From Pseudomonas serbica (lineage in GTDB: Bacteria; Pseudomonadota; Gammaproteobacteria; Pseudomonadales; Pseudomonadaceae): DNA of 64,000 nt. The position numbers were made by a program, and so were the translations under genes. Positions within the stretch are counted from its first letter, which is position 1, and each line of letters begins with the position of its first letter. Location of the stretch: contig NZ_JAQIYM010000001.1 in NCBI RefSeq assembly GCF_028823535.1, positions 310,001-374,000 of the forward strand, given 5' to 3'. Shown here one piece after another: positions 19,660 to 28,344 of this stretch. The notes below the pieces were generated by a model. The model did no database searches. It saw nothing but the letters and a program-made list of their open reading frames with translations, and was not told where the DNA came from.

Positions 19660-19699
19660 AAAAAACGCCGCCGGCTGTTAAAAGCCTGCGGCGTTTTTT
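19660..19699 (+). terminator. Rho-independent terminator of spuI
   Basis: Stem ACGCCGCCGGCT pairs with AGCCTGCGGCGT (one mismatch) around a GTTAAA loop, followed by TTTTTT. It starts 13 bp after the spuI stop. Confidence 0.9.
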
Positions 19700-19730
19700 A
19701 TGGGTAATTTCAGTAGAACCGAGTCGCCTG

Positions 19731-19806
19731 CTTCGCGAGCAAGCCCGCTCCCACATTTGTCCTGCGTACACAGTTCAAGTGTGGGAGCGGGCTTGCTCGC
19801 GAAGGC
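19731..19806. repeat. REP doublet
   Basis: Inverted REP units (CTTCGCGAGCAAGCCCGCTC... and GTGGGAGCGGGCTTGCTCGC) lie between the spuI terminator and the TetR gene. Confidence 0.9.
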
Positions 19807-19867
19807 GTCCTGGCAGACAACACAGATACCTGCTCGTACAATGCCCCCTGCCCCGCAGGAGACTCCA

Positions 19868-20506
19868 ATGACGCGCACCGCCACCGCTCGCAAACCCCGC
19901 GCCCGCAGCCAGGCCCGGATCGATTCGATACTCGATGCCGCCCGCACGCTGCTGGCCGCCGAGGGCGTGGCCAGTCTGTCGATCTACAGCGTCGCCGAAC
20001 GCGCGCAGATCCCGCCTTCCTCCGTCTACCACTTCTTCGCCAGCGTCCCGTCCCTGCTCGAAGCGCTGACGGCCGACGTCCATGCGGCCTTCCGCGCCTG
20101 CCTGCAAGCGCCCATCGACCATCACGCCTTGAGTGGCTGGCGTGACCTGTCGCGGCTGGTGGAGCAACGCATGCTGGAGATCTACAGCGAAGACGCCGCC
20201 GCCCGCCAACTGATCCTCGCCCAGCACGGCCTGACCGAAGTCACCCAGGCCGACCGCCAGCACGACATCGAACTGGGCGACCTGATGCACAAACTCTTCG
20301 ACCACCACTTCGAGCTGCCGAAGCTGCCGGGTGATGTCGATGTGTTTGCCCTGGCCATGGAGCTCGGGGACCGGGTGTATGCACGCTCGGTGCAGCAGCA
20401 CGGGCAGATCACGCCGCGCATGGCCGAAGAAGGAATGCGGGTGTTTGATGCGTACCTGGGGCTGTATTTACCGCCTTACCTGCCCAAGCGCGCTGTACCT
20501 GCCTGA
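19868..20506 (+). CDS. TetR/AcrR family transcriptional regulator
   Basis: This 212-aa repressor-type regulator has an N-terminal helix-turn-helix (ARIDSILDAARTLLAAEGVASLSIYSVAERAQIPPSSVYHFFASVPSL, residues about 15-60). The helical C-terminal region is a ligand-binding or dimer domain of unknown specificity. ATG 19868 is chosen for its AGGAG site 6 bases upstream. It sits alone between REP doublets, so its target is not evident; spuI is the nearest upstream gene and ssuF the nearest downstream. Confidence 0.88.
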   Translation: MTRTATARKPRARSQARIDSILDAARTLLAAEGVASLSIYSVAERAQIPPSSVYHFFASVPSLLEALTADVHAAFRACLQAPIDHHALSGWRDLSRLVEQRMLEIYSEDAAARQLILAQHGLTEVTQADRQHDIELGDLMHKLFDHHFELPKLPGDVDVFALAMELGDRVYARSVQQHGQITPRMAEEGMRVFDAYLGLYLPPYLPKRAVPA

Positions 20507-20528
20507 TCTTTATACGCCGCACTGGCCC

Positions 20529-20624
20529 CATCGCGAGCAGGCTCGCTCCCACAGTGGGCTGGTGCTGAACACACATTGTGTGGCCAACCCAAAAACCTGT
20601 GGGAGCGAGCCTGCTCGCGAAGGC
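20529..20624. repeat. REP doublet (GCTCGC variant)
   Basis: Inverted units TCGCGAGCAGGCTCGCTCCC and GGGAGCGAGCCTGCTCGCGA. They differ from the common units by the matched GAGC/GCTC change in both arms, so the stem pairing is retained. It lies between the convergent TetR and ssuF genes. Confidence 0.88.
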
Positions 20625-20655
20625 CGCGCCGCGGTCTCACTGACTGCCCACGCCC

Positions 20656-20871
20656 TCACAACTTGGCGATCGACACCTCGGTGGATTTCACGAACGCGAT
20701 CACTTCGCTGCCCACCGCCAGTTCCAGCTCTTTCACCGAACGCGTGGTGATCACCGACGTGACGATCCCGGACGCGGTCTGCACGTCGATTTCCGACAGC
20801 ACATCGCCCAGGACGATTTCCTTGATGGAGCCTTTGAACTGGTTGCGTACGTTGATGGCCTTGATAGTCAT
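20656..20871 (-). CDS. ssuF: SsuF, molbindin-like (TOBE/Mop) protein
   Basis: A 71-aa single-domain protein of the molybdopterin/TOBE binding type (NVRNQFKGSIKEIVLGDVLSEIDVQTASGIVTSVITTRSV, then GSEVIAFVKSTEVSIAKL). In P. putida a protein of this size and kind, SsuF, closes the ssuEADCBF operon and is required for sulfonate use, as I recall. The position here, directly after ssuB, is the same. The ligand is not established; oxyanion binding is a family expectation. Confidence 0.88.
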   Translation of the reverse strand: MTIKAINVRNQFKGSIKEIVLGDVLSEIDVQTASGIVTSVITTRSVKELELAVGSEVIAFVKSTEVSIAKL

Positions 20872-20904
20872 GATGTTGATTCCTGTCGTTGATTGAGGCT
20901 TGAG

Positions 20905-21711
20905 TTATTGAGCCCAACGCAACTGCGTAGGCAAGGGTGAAACAGGTTCCGGCTCCGGCGGTTGGCCGGGCAGTGACAGCACGCGGTTGAGCACTTCGGT
21001 TTCCAGCGCCGCCAACCGATGGGAGCCGCGAACCCGAGGGCGCGGCAGTTCCACGTGCAGGTCGAGGCCCACTTCGCCGTCTTCGATCAGGATCACCCGA
21101 TCGGCAATCGCCACCGCTTCACTGACGTCGTGGGTCACCAGCAGCACGGTGAAGCCGTGCTGTTGCCAGAGCCGTTCGATCAGTTGCTGCATCTCGATTC
21201 GAGTGAGCGCATCCAGGGCCCCCAATGGCTCGTCGAGCAGCAGCAAGCGCGGTTGGTGGATCAATGCGCGAGCCAACGCCACTCGTTGCTTCTGCCCACC
21301 GGACAGGGCCGCCGGCCACTCGTTGGCGCGATCCGCCAAGCCGACCGCTTCCAGCGCTTCCAGCGCCTTTGGCCGCCAGTTGCCCTTGAGACCTAGGCCG
21401 ACGTTGTCGATGATCTTTTTCCACGGCAGCAGACGCGCTTCCTGGAACATCAAGCGGGTGTCTTCCCGCGCCTCACTCAGCGGCGCGGAACCGGCCAGCA
21501 ATTCACCGCCGGTAGGTTGATCGAGACCAGCCAGCAAACGCAGCAAGGTACTTTTTCCACAGCCACTGCGACCGACCACCGCGACGAACTGACCCGCCGG
21601 AATGTGCAGGTCGATCTCACGCAGCACCTGCCGCGAGCCGAAGGTTTTTTGCAGCTTGCGCACCGCCAGCGGAATCCCGCGCAGCAGGCGTGGAGGTTGC
21701 TCCGCAGTCAT
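20905..21711 (-). CDS. ssuB: Aliphatic sulfonate ABC transporter ATPase SsuB
   Basis: This 268-aa ATP-binding subunit shows Walker [13 protein letters not shown], the signature [19 protein letters not shown], Walker [17 protein letters not shown] and the VTHDVSEA switch. It belongs to the nitrate/sulfonate/taurine ABC group. ATG 21711 overlaps the ssuC stop by four bases (21708-21711), which fixes the start; the frame stays open further upstream inside ssuC and is ignored there. It powers sulfonate uptake under sulfate limitation. Confidence 0.94.
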   Translation of the reverse strand: MTAEQPPRLLRGIPLAVRKLQKTFGSRQVLREIDLHIPAGQFVAVVGRSGCGKSTLLRLLAGLDQPTGGELLAGSAPLSEAREDTRLMFQEARLLPWKKIIDNVGLGLKGNWRPKALEALEAVGLADRANEWPAALSGGQKQRVALARALIHQPRLLLLDEPLGALDALTRIEMQQLIERLWQQHGFTVLLVTHDVSEAVAIADRVILIEDGEVGLDLHVELPRPRVRGSHRLAALETEVLNRVLSLPGQPPEPEPVSPLPTQLRWAQ

Positions 21712-22490
21712 GCGGCACCTCCCTTGACGACCTGATAAGCCGGATGCCAGCGCAGCCACACACGCTCGAGTCCACGGGCGGCGAGGTCGGCCAGTTTGCC
21801 GAGCACCGCGTACAGCAGAATCGCCAGCACCACCACGTCGGTCTGCAGGAACTCCCGAGCGTTCATTGCCAGGTAGCCGATGCCGGAGCTGGCGGAAATG
21901 GTTTCCGCGACGATCAGGGTCAGCCACATGAAACCCAGGGCAAACCGCACACCGACCAGGATCGAAGGCAGCGCACCCGGCAGGATCACCTGGCGGAACA
22001 GGCTGAAGCCGGACAACCCATAGCTGTGGGACATCTCCACCAACGCCGGATCGACGTTGCGGATGCCGTGATAGGTGTTGAGGTAGATCGGGAACAAGGT
22101 GCCCAGGGCCACCAGGAAAATCTTTGCCGACTCGTCGATGCCGAACCACAGGATCACCAATGGGATCAGCGCCAGGTGTGGCACGTTGCGGATCATCTGC
22201 ACCGAGCTGTCGAGCAGGCGCTCACCCCATTTCGACAGACCGGTGATAAAACCCAGGGTCAGGCCGATGCCGCCGCCAATGGCGAAACCCAGCGCCGCGC
22301 GCCAGCCGCTGATTGCCAGGTGCGTCCAGATTTCGCCGCTGCGCACCAGTTCCACACCGGCTTCGATCACGGCAATCGGCGCCGGCAGGATCCGCGTCGA
22401 CAACCAGCCCGCCGACACCGACAGCTGCCACACCGCCAACAGCAGGACCGGTAATGCCCAGGGTGCAAGGCTGTGAAAGATCTTCTTCAT
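21708..22490 (-). CDS. ssuC: Aliphatic sulfonate ABC transporter permease SsuC
   Basis: This 260-aa inner-membrane permease has about six membrane spans. Its coupling loop ([29 protein letters not shown]) and downstream [28 protein letters not shown] match the SsuC/TauC group. Only 8 bp separate it from the ssuD stop, and its own stop overlaps ssuB. Confidence 0.94.
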   Translation of the reverse strand: MKKIFHSLAPWALPVLLLAVWQLSVSAGWLSTRILPAPIAVIEAGVELVRSGEIWTHLAISGWRAALGFAIGGGIGLTLGFITGLSKWGERLLDSSVQMIRNVPHLALIPLVILWFGIDESAKIFLVALGTLFPIYLNTYHGIRNVDPALVEMSHSYGLSGFSLFRQVILPGALPSILVGVRFALGFMWLTLIVAETISASSGIGYLAMNAREFLQTDVVVLAILLYAVLGKLADLAARGLERVWLRWHPAYQVVKGGAA

Positions 22491-22498
22491 GGCGCGCC

Positions 22499-23647
22499 TC
22501 AGCTCTGGGACGCGGCTTTCGGGAGAATGTCGTTGGCGACCATCTCGCCAAACGGGCTGACGTAACCCGCGCTTTTCGGCAGCTCCGGACGTTCGATGTC
22601 CAGGTGCGGGAACAGCAGTTCGGCGACGCGATACGACTCTTCCAGGTGTGGGTAACCGGAGAAGATAAAGGTGTCGATGCCCAAGTCCGCGTATTCCTTC
22701 ACGCGCGCCGCAACGGTTGGGCCGTCACCCACCAGCGCCGTACCGGCACCGCCGCGCACCAGGCCAACGCCGGCCCACAGGTTGGGGCTGACTTCGAGGT
22801 TGTCGCGATTGCCGCCGTGCAGCGCAGCCATGCGTTGCTGGCCAACGGAGTCGAAGCGCGCCAGCGAAGCCTGGGCGCGAGCGATGGTGTCGTCGTCCAG
22901 GTGCGAAATCAGGCGATCGGCCGCTTGCCAGGCCTCGGCGTTGGTTTCGCGCACGATCACATGCAGACGAATCCCGAAGCGCACGGTGCGCCCCAGCTTG
23001 GCAGCCTTGGCGCGCACCTGGGCGATTTTCTCGGCAACGGCAGCCGGTGGCTCCCCCCAGGTCAGGACCATTTCGACCTGCTCGGCCGCGAGGTCCTGGG
23101 CCGCTTCCGACGAGCCGCCGAAGTACAGCGGCGGACGCGGTTGCTGGATCGGCGGATAGAGCAACTTGGCGCCCTTCACGCTGATGTGCTGCCCGTCGTA
23201 ATCAACGGTTTCGCCTTCCAGCACCCGACGCCAGATGCGGGTGAATTCCACCGAGGCCTGGTAGCGCTCTTCGTGGCTGAGGAACAGACCGTCACCGGCC
23301 AACTCTTCCGGATCACCGCCGGTCACCAGGTTGAACAGCGCACGGCCGCCGGACAGGCGATCCAGGGTCGCAGCCTGCCGTGCCGCCACCGTCGGGGAAA
23401 TGATCCCGGGGCGCAGGGCGACGAGGAATTTCAAACGCTGGGTCACCGGGATCAGCGACGCCGCCACCAACCACGAATCTTCGCAGGAGCGCCCGGTGGG
23501 AATCAGCACTCCGCCGAAACCCAGGCGATCCGCCGCTTGCGCGACCTGTTGCAGGTAACCGTGGTCGACGGCGCGAGCGCCTTCGGCGGTGCCAAGGTAA
23601 TGGCCGTCGCCGTGGGTAGGCAGGAACCAGAAGATATTGAGGCTCAT
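22499..23647 (-). CDS. ssuD: FMNH2-dependent alkanesulfonate monooxygenase SsuD
   Basis: This 382-aa flavin monooxygenase of the luciferase-like fold cleaves C1-substituted sulfonates to aldehyde and sulfite, using FMNH2 made by SsuE. The opening [16 protein letters not shown], the [12 protein letters not shown] region, [17 protein letters not shown] and the C-terminal [13 protein letters not shown] are characteristic. Length equals that of known SsuD. It lies in the middle of the operon between ssuA and ssuC. Confidence 0.96.
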   Translation of the reverse strand: MSLNIFWFLPTHGDGHYLGTAEGARAVDHGYLQQVAQAADRLGFGGVLIPTGRSCEDSWLVAASLIPVTQRLKFLVALRPGIISPTVAARQAATLDRLSGGRALFNLVTGGDPEELAGDGLFLSHEERYQASVEFTRIWRRVLEGETVDYDGQHISVKGAKLLYPPIQQPRPPLYFGGSSEAAQDLAAEQVEMVLTWGEPPAAVAEKIAQVRAKAAKLGRTVRFGIRLHVIVRETNAEAWQAADRLISHLDDDTIARAQASLARFDSVGQQRMAALHGGNRDNLEVSPNLWAGVGLVRGGAGTALVGDGPTVAARVKEYADLGIDTFIFSGYPHLEESYRVAELLFPHLDIERPELPKSAGYVSPFGEMVANDILPKAASQS

Positions 23648-23676
23648 GGAGTGGTCTCCTTGGGGGAATCGGATTT

Positions 23677-24642
23677 TTACTGGGCTTTCGCAACGGCCGC
23701 CGGAGGCGTCCAGATCACGTCCTGGATGCGGAGCGGCTTGGGAATCAGCTTGAGCTGATAGAAGCTGTCGGCGATTTTCTGCTGGGCGGCGACCACGTCC
23801 GGGGTCAGGAACAGCGCGCCATAGCCCTGGCGTTTCACCGACTTCAGGGTGATGTCGGTCGGCAGGCCGAGCAGTGGCGAAACCTGCTGGGTCACGTCTT
23901 CAGGATTGGCTTTGGACCATTCGCCGACCGCGCGCACTTCCTCCACGAGGGTCTTGATCACCTCCGGGTTTTTCTGCGCATAGGGCTTGGTAGCGAGGTA
24001 GAACTGGTGGTTGTCGACGATGCCCTGGCCATCGCGCAGGGTGTGCGCTTGCAGCTGCTGTTCGGCGGCCGCCTGGTACGGGTCCCAGATGACCCAGGCA
24101 TCGACGCTGCCACGCTCGAACGCAGCGCGGGCATCGGCCGGCGGCAGGAAAACGGTCTGGATATCGGTGTACTTGAGGCCGGCGTCTTCCAGGGCGCGCA
24201 CCAGCAGGTAGTGCACATTGGAGCCTTTGTTCAGGACGACTTTCTTGCCCTTGAGGTCCTTCACCGATTTGATCGGCGAGTCCTTCGGCACCAGGATCGC
24301 TTCACTGTGCGGTGCTGGCGGTTCGTAGGCGACATAGAGCAGATCGGCACCTGCGGCCTGGGCGAACACTGGCGGGGTTTCGCCGGTGACGCCGAAGTCG
24401 ATGGAGCCGACGTTCAGGCCTTCGAGCAATTGCGGGCCACCGGGGAATTCAGTCCATTGCACGTCGACGCCTTGCGCGGCGAGGCGTTTTTCCAGGGTGC
24501 CTTTGGCTTTGAGCAGCACCAGGGTGCCGTATTTCTGATAACCGATACGGAGTGTCTCGGCTTGAGCTTGAGTAATGGCGCCGAAGGTGACAGCCGCAGC
24601 AAACAGAGCGACCAGACCGCGACGCAAAATGACAGGGCGCAT
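23677..24642 (-). CDS. ssuA: Aliphatic sulfonate-binding periplasmic protein SsuA
   Basis: This 321-aa periplasmic receptor has a signal peptide ([22 protein letters not shown]) and mature start [23 protein letters not shown], typical of Ssu[13 protein letters not shown] and [15 protein letters not shown] segments follow. ATG 24642 is selected over an upstream in-frame start because AAGGAG lies 7 bases before it and the signal peptide then begins correctly. It is followed by ssuD 29 bp later. Confidence 0.93.
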   Translation of the reverse strand: MRPVILRRGLVALFAAAVTFGAITQAQAETLRIGYQKYGTLVLLKAKGTLEKRLAAQGVDVQWTEFPGGPQLLEGLNVGSIDFGVTGETPPVFAQAAGADLLYVAYEPPAPHSEAILVPKDSPIKSVKDLKGKKVVLNKGSNVHYLLVRALEDAGLKYTDIQTVFLPPADARAAFERGSVDAWVIWDPYQAAAEQQLQAHTLRDGQGIVDNHQFYLATKPYAQKNPEVIKTLVEEVRAVGEWSKANPEDVTQQVSPLLGLPTDITLKSVKRQGYGALFLTPDVVAAQQKIADSFYQLKLIPKPLRIQDVIWTPPAAVAKAQ

Positions 24643-24743
24643 GGCGCTCTCCTTTTTGCAGTTGGGTTTAGGCTGCACCTGCTTGCCCGTTGGCGGGCGA
24701 GTAAGGCCAGTACTTCAATTTCAGGTTGTGGCTTAAGTGAGGC

Positions 24744-25337
24744 TTAAATGCTCCAGCGAGCACTCAACAAACGATCATTCAACAGGTTCGGATCGAGCGG
24801 CCGGGGCCGTCGTGCCATGGCGCTGAAAAACAACTCCAGCGACTCAGTCAGTCGTTGTTCCAGTTCCGGCGCCAACTGCGCCAGGGCGCTGCCTTCGCCG
24901 TAGGCGATCTGGCTGTCGACGGCGAAAATCCCCTGCAGCAGTTCCTGGGCCTTCAACGCCGACAGCACCGGCTTGAGCGCGTAATCCACCGCCAGCATGT
25001 GGGCAATGCTGCCACCCGTGGCCATGGGCAACACCACCTTGTGGCTCAGGGCACGCTCGGGCAGCAGATCCAGCACGGTTTTCAGGGCCCCGGAGAACGA
25101 AGCCTTGTACACCGGCGTGGCGATCAACAGGCCGTCGGCGTTTTCAATCTGCTGCAGCAGATCGACGACCTTCGGGCTGTCGAAGCGGGCGTGCAGCAAG
25201 TCTTCGGCCGGGAAGTCCCGTACCTGATAACTCACAACCTCCACGCCCCGCTCTTGTAACCAACGTCGAGAGCGATCCAACAGCACCCCGGAACGGGAGC
25301 GCTGGCTGGGACTTCCGCCCAGTGAGACAACCAGCAT
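24744..25337 (-). CDS. ssuE: NADPH-dependent FMN reductase SsuE
   Basis: This 197-aa flavodoxin-like reductase supplies FMNH2 to Ssu[16 protein letters not shown] is the FMN phosphate loop and [22 protein letters not shown] is the flavin-ring region typical of SsuE. It is the first gene of ssuEADCBF. About 85-115 bp upstream, the AT-rich leader carries inverted repeats that probably bind a LysR-type regulator. Confidence 0.94.
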   Translation of the reverse strand: MLVVSLGGSPSQRSRSGVLLDRSRRWLQERGVEVVSYQVRDFPAEDLLHARFDSPKVVDLLQQIENADGLLIATPVYKASFSGALKTVLDLLPERALSHKVVLPMATGGSIAHMLAVDYALKPVLSALKAQELLQGIFAVDSQIAYGEGSALAQLAPELEQRLTESLELFFSAMARRPRPLDPNLLNDRLLSARWSI

Positions 25338-25486
25338 TGGGAGACTTCCTCAAACGGTGTTGGCGATTCGCGGCTTGCGATCTCGCTTTGATGGAGTGAC
25401 CTTAACAGCTGATTAATATATCCATAAATCATATTTATTCATTTGGTTATTCGTTTAAGAGATATACGAATCAGTTTCTTCCCGGC

Positions 25487-25513
25487 AAAAAAACAGGCCG
25501 TTAAAACGGCCTG
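25487..25513 (-). terminator. Terminator downstream of lsfA
   Basis: On the minus strand, stem CAGGCCGT pairs with ACGGCCTG around a TTTA loop, followed by seven T. It lies 157 bp past the lsfA stop, beyond a REP doublet. Confidence 0.8.
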
Positions 25514-25570
25514 AAATCCCCCTGCTTTATGGATGCATTTCACTCTGAACGCTGCGTTGCCTGACCCGCC

Positions 25571-25638
25571 GTCTTCGCGAGCAAACCCGCTGCCACAGGG
25601 GTACGCGGTCACTGTGGGAGCGGGCTTGCTCGCGAAAG
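25571..25638. repeat. REP doublet
   Basis: Inverted REP units with a short spacer. The left one is degenerate (GCAAACCCGCTGCCACA) and the right one is canonical. It lies between lsfA and its terminator. Confidence 0.87.
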
Positions 25639-25669
25639 CGGCATGTGCCAAACCACAAAGCTCAATGAC

Positions 25670-26308
25670 TCATTTGTTCGGCTGCGGCGTCAGGCGCAGG
25701 TACGGTTTCACCGCGCGATAGCCCTTGGGAAAACGCTGTCTGATTTCATCTTCATCCTTGAGCGACGGCACGATCACCACCTCATCACCGTCCTGCCAGT
25801 TGGCCGGGGTGGCCACCTTGTAGTTGTCAGTGAGTTGCAGCGAATCGATTACCCGCAGGATTTCATTGAAGTTGCGCCCCGTGCTCGCCGGGTAGGTGAT
25901 GGTCAGCCGGACCTTTTTGTTCGGGTCGATCACAAACAGCGAGCGCACCGTCAGGGTGTCGTTGGCGTTGGGATGGATCAGATCGTACAAGTCCGAGACC
26001 TTGCGGTCGGCATCGTCGAGAATCGGGAAATTGACCACGGTATCCTGGGTTTCGTTAATGTCTTCGATCCACCGGTGGTGCGATTCCACCGGGTCGACAG
26101 ACAGGGCGATGGCCTTGACCCCACGCTTGGCGAATTCATCTTTCAGCTTGGCGGTGAAGCCCAGCTCGGTGGTGCACACCGGCGTGAAGTCGGCCGGGTG
26201 GGAGAACAGCACACCCCAGCTATCGCCCAGCCATTGGTGGAACTGGATAGCACCAGCGCTGGAGTTCTGTTCGAAATCGGGGGCGATATCGCCGAGTCTG
26301 AGGCCCAT
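25670..26308 (-). CDS. lsfA: 1-Cys peroxiredoxin LsfA
   Basis: This 212-aa peroxiredoxin of the Prx6 (1-Cys) type reduces peroxides in the cytoplasm. The peroxidatic cysteine is C45 in HPADFTPVCTTELG, and no resolving-cysteine motif is seen. The C-terminal arm (EVVIVPSLKDEDEIRQRFPKG) is typical of Prx6. In P. putida, LsfA is induced by sulfate starvation and adjoins ssu, as here. It is on the same strand as ssu but separated from it by a terminator, and its own leader has an AATAAAT/ATTTATT inverted repeat. Confidence 0.92.
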   Translation of the reverse strand: MGLRLGDIAPDFEQNSSAGAIQFHQWLGDSWGVLFSHPADFTPVCTTELGFTAKLKDEFAKRGVKAIALSVDPVESHHRWIEDINETQDTVVNFPILDDADRKVSDLYDLIHPNANDTLTVRSLFVIDPNKKVRLTITYPASTGRNFNEILRVIDSLQLTDNYKVATPANWQDGDEVVIVPSLKDEDEIRQRFPKGYRAVKPYLRLTPQPNK

Positions 26309-26601
26309 GGTGCTGTTCCTTGTGAGTGCTTGATGGGCTCAACTGTGCCTGTATTTTTTATCTGTTAAAAAGAATAAATATCGATTTATTTAGCACTAAA
26401 GGAAATATTAAACATCTCTTCACTGGACGTGTGAACGCATCGCGACGAACATCGGCCACAAGGTTCGAGAAGGCCTTGAGTTGCTGCAAAAGAGGGACTT
26501 TCAAGGCGGGTTTACGGGGGTGAGCCCGCCTCGAAAACACAAAAGCCCCGCCCGGCGTGATGCCGGGTGGGGCTTTTTTTGCCTGGGTTACCCGAGCGCT
26601 A
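26309..26601. promoter_or_regulatory. lsfA upstream region
   Basis: The lsfA leader contains GTTAAAAAGAATAAATA (26364-26380), which overlaps a perfect inverted repeat AATAAAT-atcg-ATTTATT (26373-26390) about 65 bp before the ATG. The right end carries the terminator of the next porin gene (26541-26577). Confidence 0.55.
26541..26577 (-). terminator. Terminator of the first OprD-type porin gene
   Basis: A GC-rich hairpin (AAAAGCCCCGCCCGGC with GCCGGGTGGGGCTTTT) is flanked by A and T runs. It can work on the minus strand, 25 bp after the porin stop. A longer T-run follows on the plus strand, so it may also block reverse transcripts. Confidence 0.85.
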
Positions 26602-27942
26602 TTACAACAGCGGGATCGAGTAGCTGACGATCAGGCGGTTCTCGTCCTGGGAACGCGTGTTCGGCAGATCGGTGCGCCAGGTGGCGTTCTTCCACTGCAC
26701 GCCGAGGTTTTTCAACGCACCGGACTGCACGACGTAACCCACGGTCAGGTCGCGTTCCCACTCGGAAGCGCCGCTGGCCGCTTCACGACCGGCAGCGTTA
26801 ACGGTGTTGATGTCGTCGCCATGCAGGTACACCACACCCGCCGTCAGGCCAGGCACGCCGAGCTTGGCGAAGTCATAGGAGTAGCGCGCCTGCCAGGTGC
26901 GTTCGCCGGCACGGGCGAACTTCTGGATTTGCGAGTCGGTGATGATGTAGGCCGACGATCCGTCGCCCTGGTTCAGCCACGGGAAATCGCTGCTGCCATT
27001 GCTGACCTGGTAACCGCCACCGAAGGTATGACCGGCAACGGTGTAGAGGAACAGGCCGCTGTACAGGTTGTTGTCGACCTTGCCTTTACCGCTCGGCGCG
27101 TTGTAGTTGCCCGTGGTGTAGTAGAGCGGGTCGTGACCGTTGGCACCGTCGTCGGAGCTGTTGAAGTAGCGCAAGTCCGACTTCAACACACCAGGACCGA
27201 TCGACCAGTTGTGTACCAGGCCCAGGAAGTGTTGCTTGTAGAACTCTTCGAGGTTGCCGTAGTAGTACTGGGCCGTCAGGTCCTTGGTGAGTTTGTAGTC
27301 CCCCCCGGCGTAGATGAACTTGTTGCTGTCTCGACCTGTTGAGGCACGGCTGTTGGCGCCGGAGATCGACAATTGCTCGTTGTTGCTCGAGTTACGACCT
27401 TTGACCTGCTCGATCTGACCACCGATCAGGGTCAGGTCCTTGATGTCACCCGAGGAGAGTTGGCCACCCTGCCAGGTTTGTGGCAACAGACGACCATCGT
27501 TGGTCACGATCACTGGCAGTTTTGGCTGCAGGGTGCCCAATTTCAGCTCGGTCTGGGAGATCTTGGCTTTGGCAGTCAGGCCCAGGCTGGAGAAGTCGTC
27601 AACCGCTTCGCCGTTGGACTTGCTCGGGAATACCGTGCCGCCGTAAGAAGACGACGTGGCGCCATTGGTGCCGCCGCCCGAATCCAGCTTCACGCCCAGC
27701 AGGCCGATCGCATCGATACCGAAGCCGACAGGACCTTGGGTATAACCGGAGGTGAAACGCAGATCGAAGCCTTGGCCCCATTCTTCGTTTTTGTTCGGAC
27801 CGGTACCGTCGCGGTAGTCGGTGTTGATGTAGAAGTTGCGCAGCCCCAACGTTGCCTTGCTGTCTTCGATGAAACCGGCGGCGCTTGCCTGCTGCGCCAA
27901 AACCCCTACAGCCACAGCCAGGGCCAAGGTGGACTTGTTCAT
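26602..27942 (-). CDS. OprD family outer-membrane porin (copy 1)
   Basis: This 446-aa outer-membrane beta-barrel has a signal peptide (MNKSTLALAVAVGVLAQQASA) and a mature start AAGFIEDSKATLGLRNFYINTDYRD characteristic of OprD-family specific porins. It ends in an aromatic-rich strand with IVSYSIPLL, where Phe would be more usual. Alternating patterns and tripartite GRLLPQTW and FIYAGGDYKLTKDLTAQYYYGNLEEFYKQHF segments support the family. ATG 27942 is selected for the signal peptide. Its place between lsfA and tauA suggests uptake of organosulfur compounds; P. putida has an OprE-like porin in this spot. Confidence 0.9.
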   Translation of the reverse strand: MNKSTLALAVAVGVLAQQASAAGFIEDSKATLGLRNFYINTDYRDGTGPNKNEEWGQGFDLRFTSGYTQGPVGFGIDAIGLLGVKLDSGGGTNGATSSSYGGTVFPSKSNGEAVDDFSSLGLTAKAKISQTELKLGTLQPKLPVIVTNDGRLLPQTWQGGQLSSGDIKDLTLIGGQIEQVKGRNSSNNEQLSISGANSRASTGRDSNKFIYAGGDYKLTKDLTAQYYYGNLEEFYKQHFLGLVHNWSIGPGVLKSDLRYFNSSDDGANGHDPLYYTTGNYNAPSGKGKVDNNLYSGLFLYTVAGHTFGGGYQVSNGSSDFPWLNQGDGSSAYIITDSQIQKFARAGERTWQARYSYDFAKLGVPGLTAGVVYLHGDDINTVNAAGREAASGASEWERDLTVGYVVQSGALKNLGVQWKNATWRTDLPNTRSQDENRLIVSYSIPLL

Positions 27943-28344
27943 TGTTTCGCTCCTATCGTTTTCTAGTTCCTGGTCCTGGGTCGAATGCCCTGGATCCGCA
28001 AGCGCCATTCGCGCCAGACCGTCTTGAGCGGTCGTTTTTTTGGGCCGCGCAGAATACCCGTTCATAATCCTAAAAAGAATTGCAGAATTAATTTTAATCG
28101 CATTTAGGAATATGCCCCGACAGCGCAGGCCCGAGGTATCGGCGACAGGCCAATTCCTGGAATTTTTGGGTGTTCGGGGATTTGAAAGCTCGATCCGAGG
28201 CTTACGGTGCGTGTCGGATAGCCTTACTTTAAGCGCTTGAGAAGAAAGCTAAAAAGAATAAAAAATAATCAGAAACATCTTTTATGGAATATAGAAATGA
28301 ACGCGAAAAAAAGCCTCGTCCAGTGACGAGGCTTCCGCTACGAC
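27943..28344. promoter_or_regulatory. AT-rich regulatory gap between the two porin genes
   Basis: This 402-bp gap has no gene. It holds the promoter region of porin copy 1 and the terminator of copy 2. It contains CCTAAAAAGAATT (28069-28081) facing CATTTAGGAATATG (28101-28114), AATTCCTGGAATT (28152-28164) and GCTAAAAAGAATAAAA (28248-28263). These resemble elements near lsfA and tauA. Confidence 0.5.
28304..28334 (-). terminator. Terminator of the second OprD-type porin gene
   Basis: On the minus strand the stem AAGCCTCGTC pairs with GACGAGGCTT around an ACTG loop, followed by TTTTTT. It begins about 11 bp after the stop codon. Confidence 0.9.

Larger units (their letters stand above)
25338..25669. 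promoter_or_regulatory. ssuE upstream regulatory region and lsfA 3' region
   Basis: This 332-bp gap has no gene. From the left it holds the ssuE leader, the inverted repeat ATAAAT-cat-ATTTAT (25424-25438), and the T-N11-A inverted repeat ATTCGT...ACGAAT (25449-25471). These are followed by the lsfA terminator (25487-25513) and a REP doublet (25571-25638). Binding of CysB or another LysR protein is inferred, not shown. Confidence 0.6.

Noticed and set aside
21712..22149. N-terminal extension of SsuB
   Set aside because: The longer frame runs inside ssuC, while ATG 21711 overlaps the ssuC stop in the usual coupled way.
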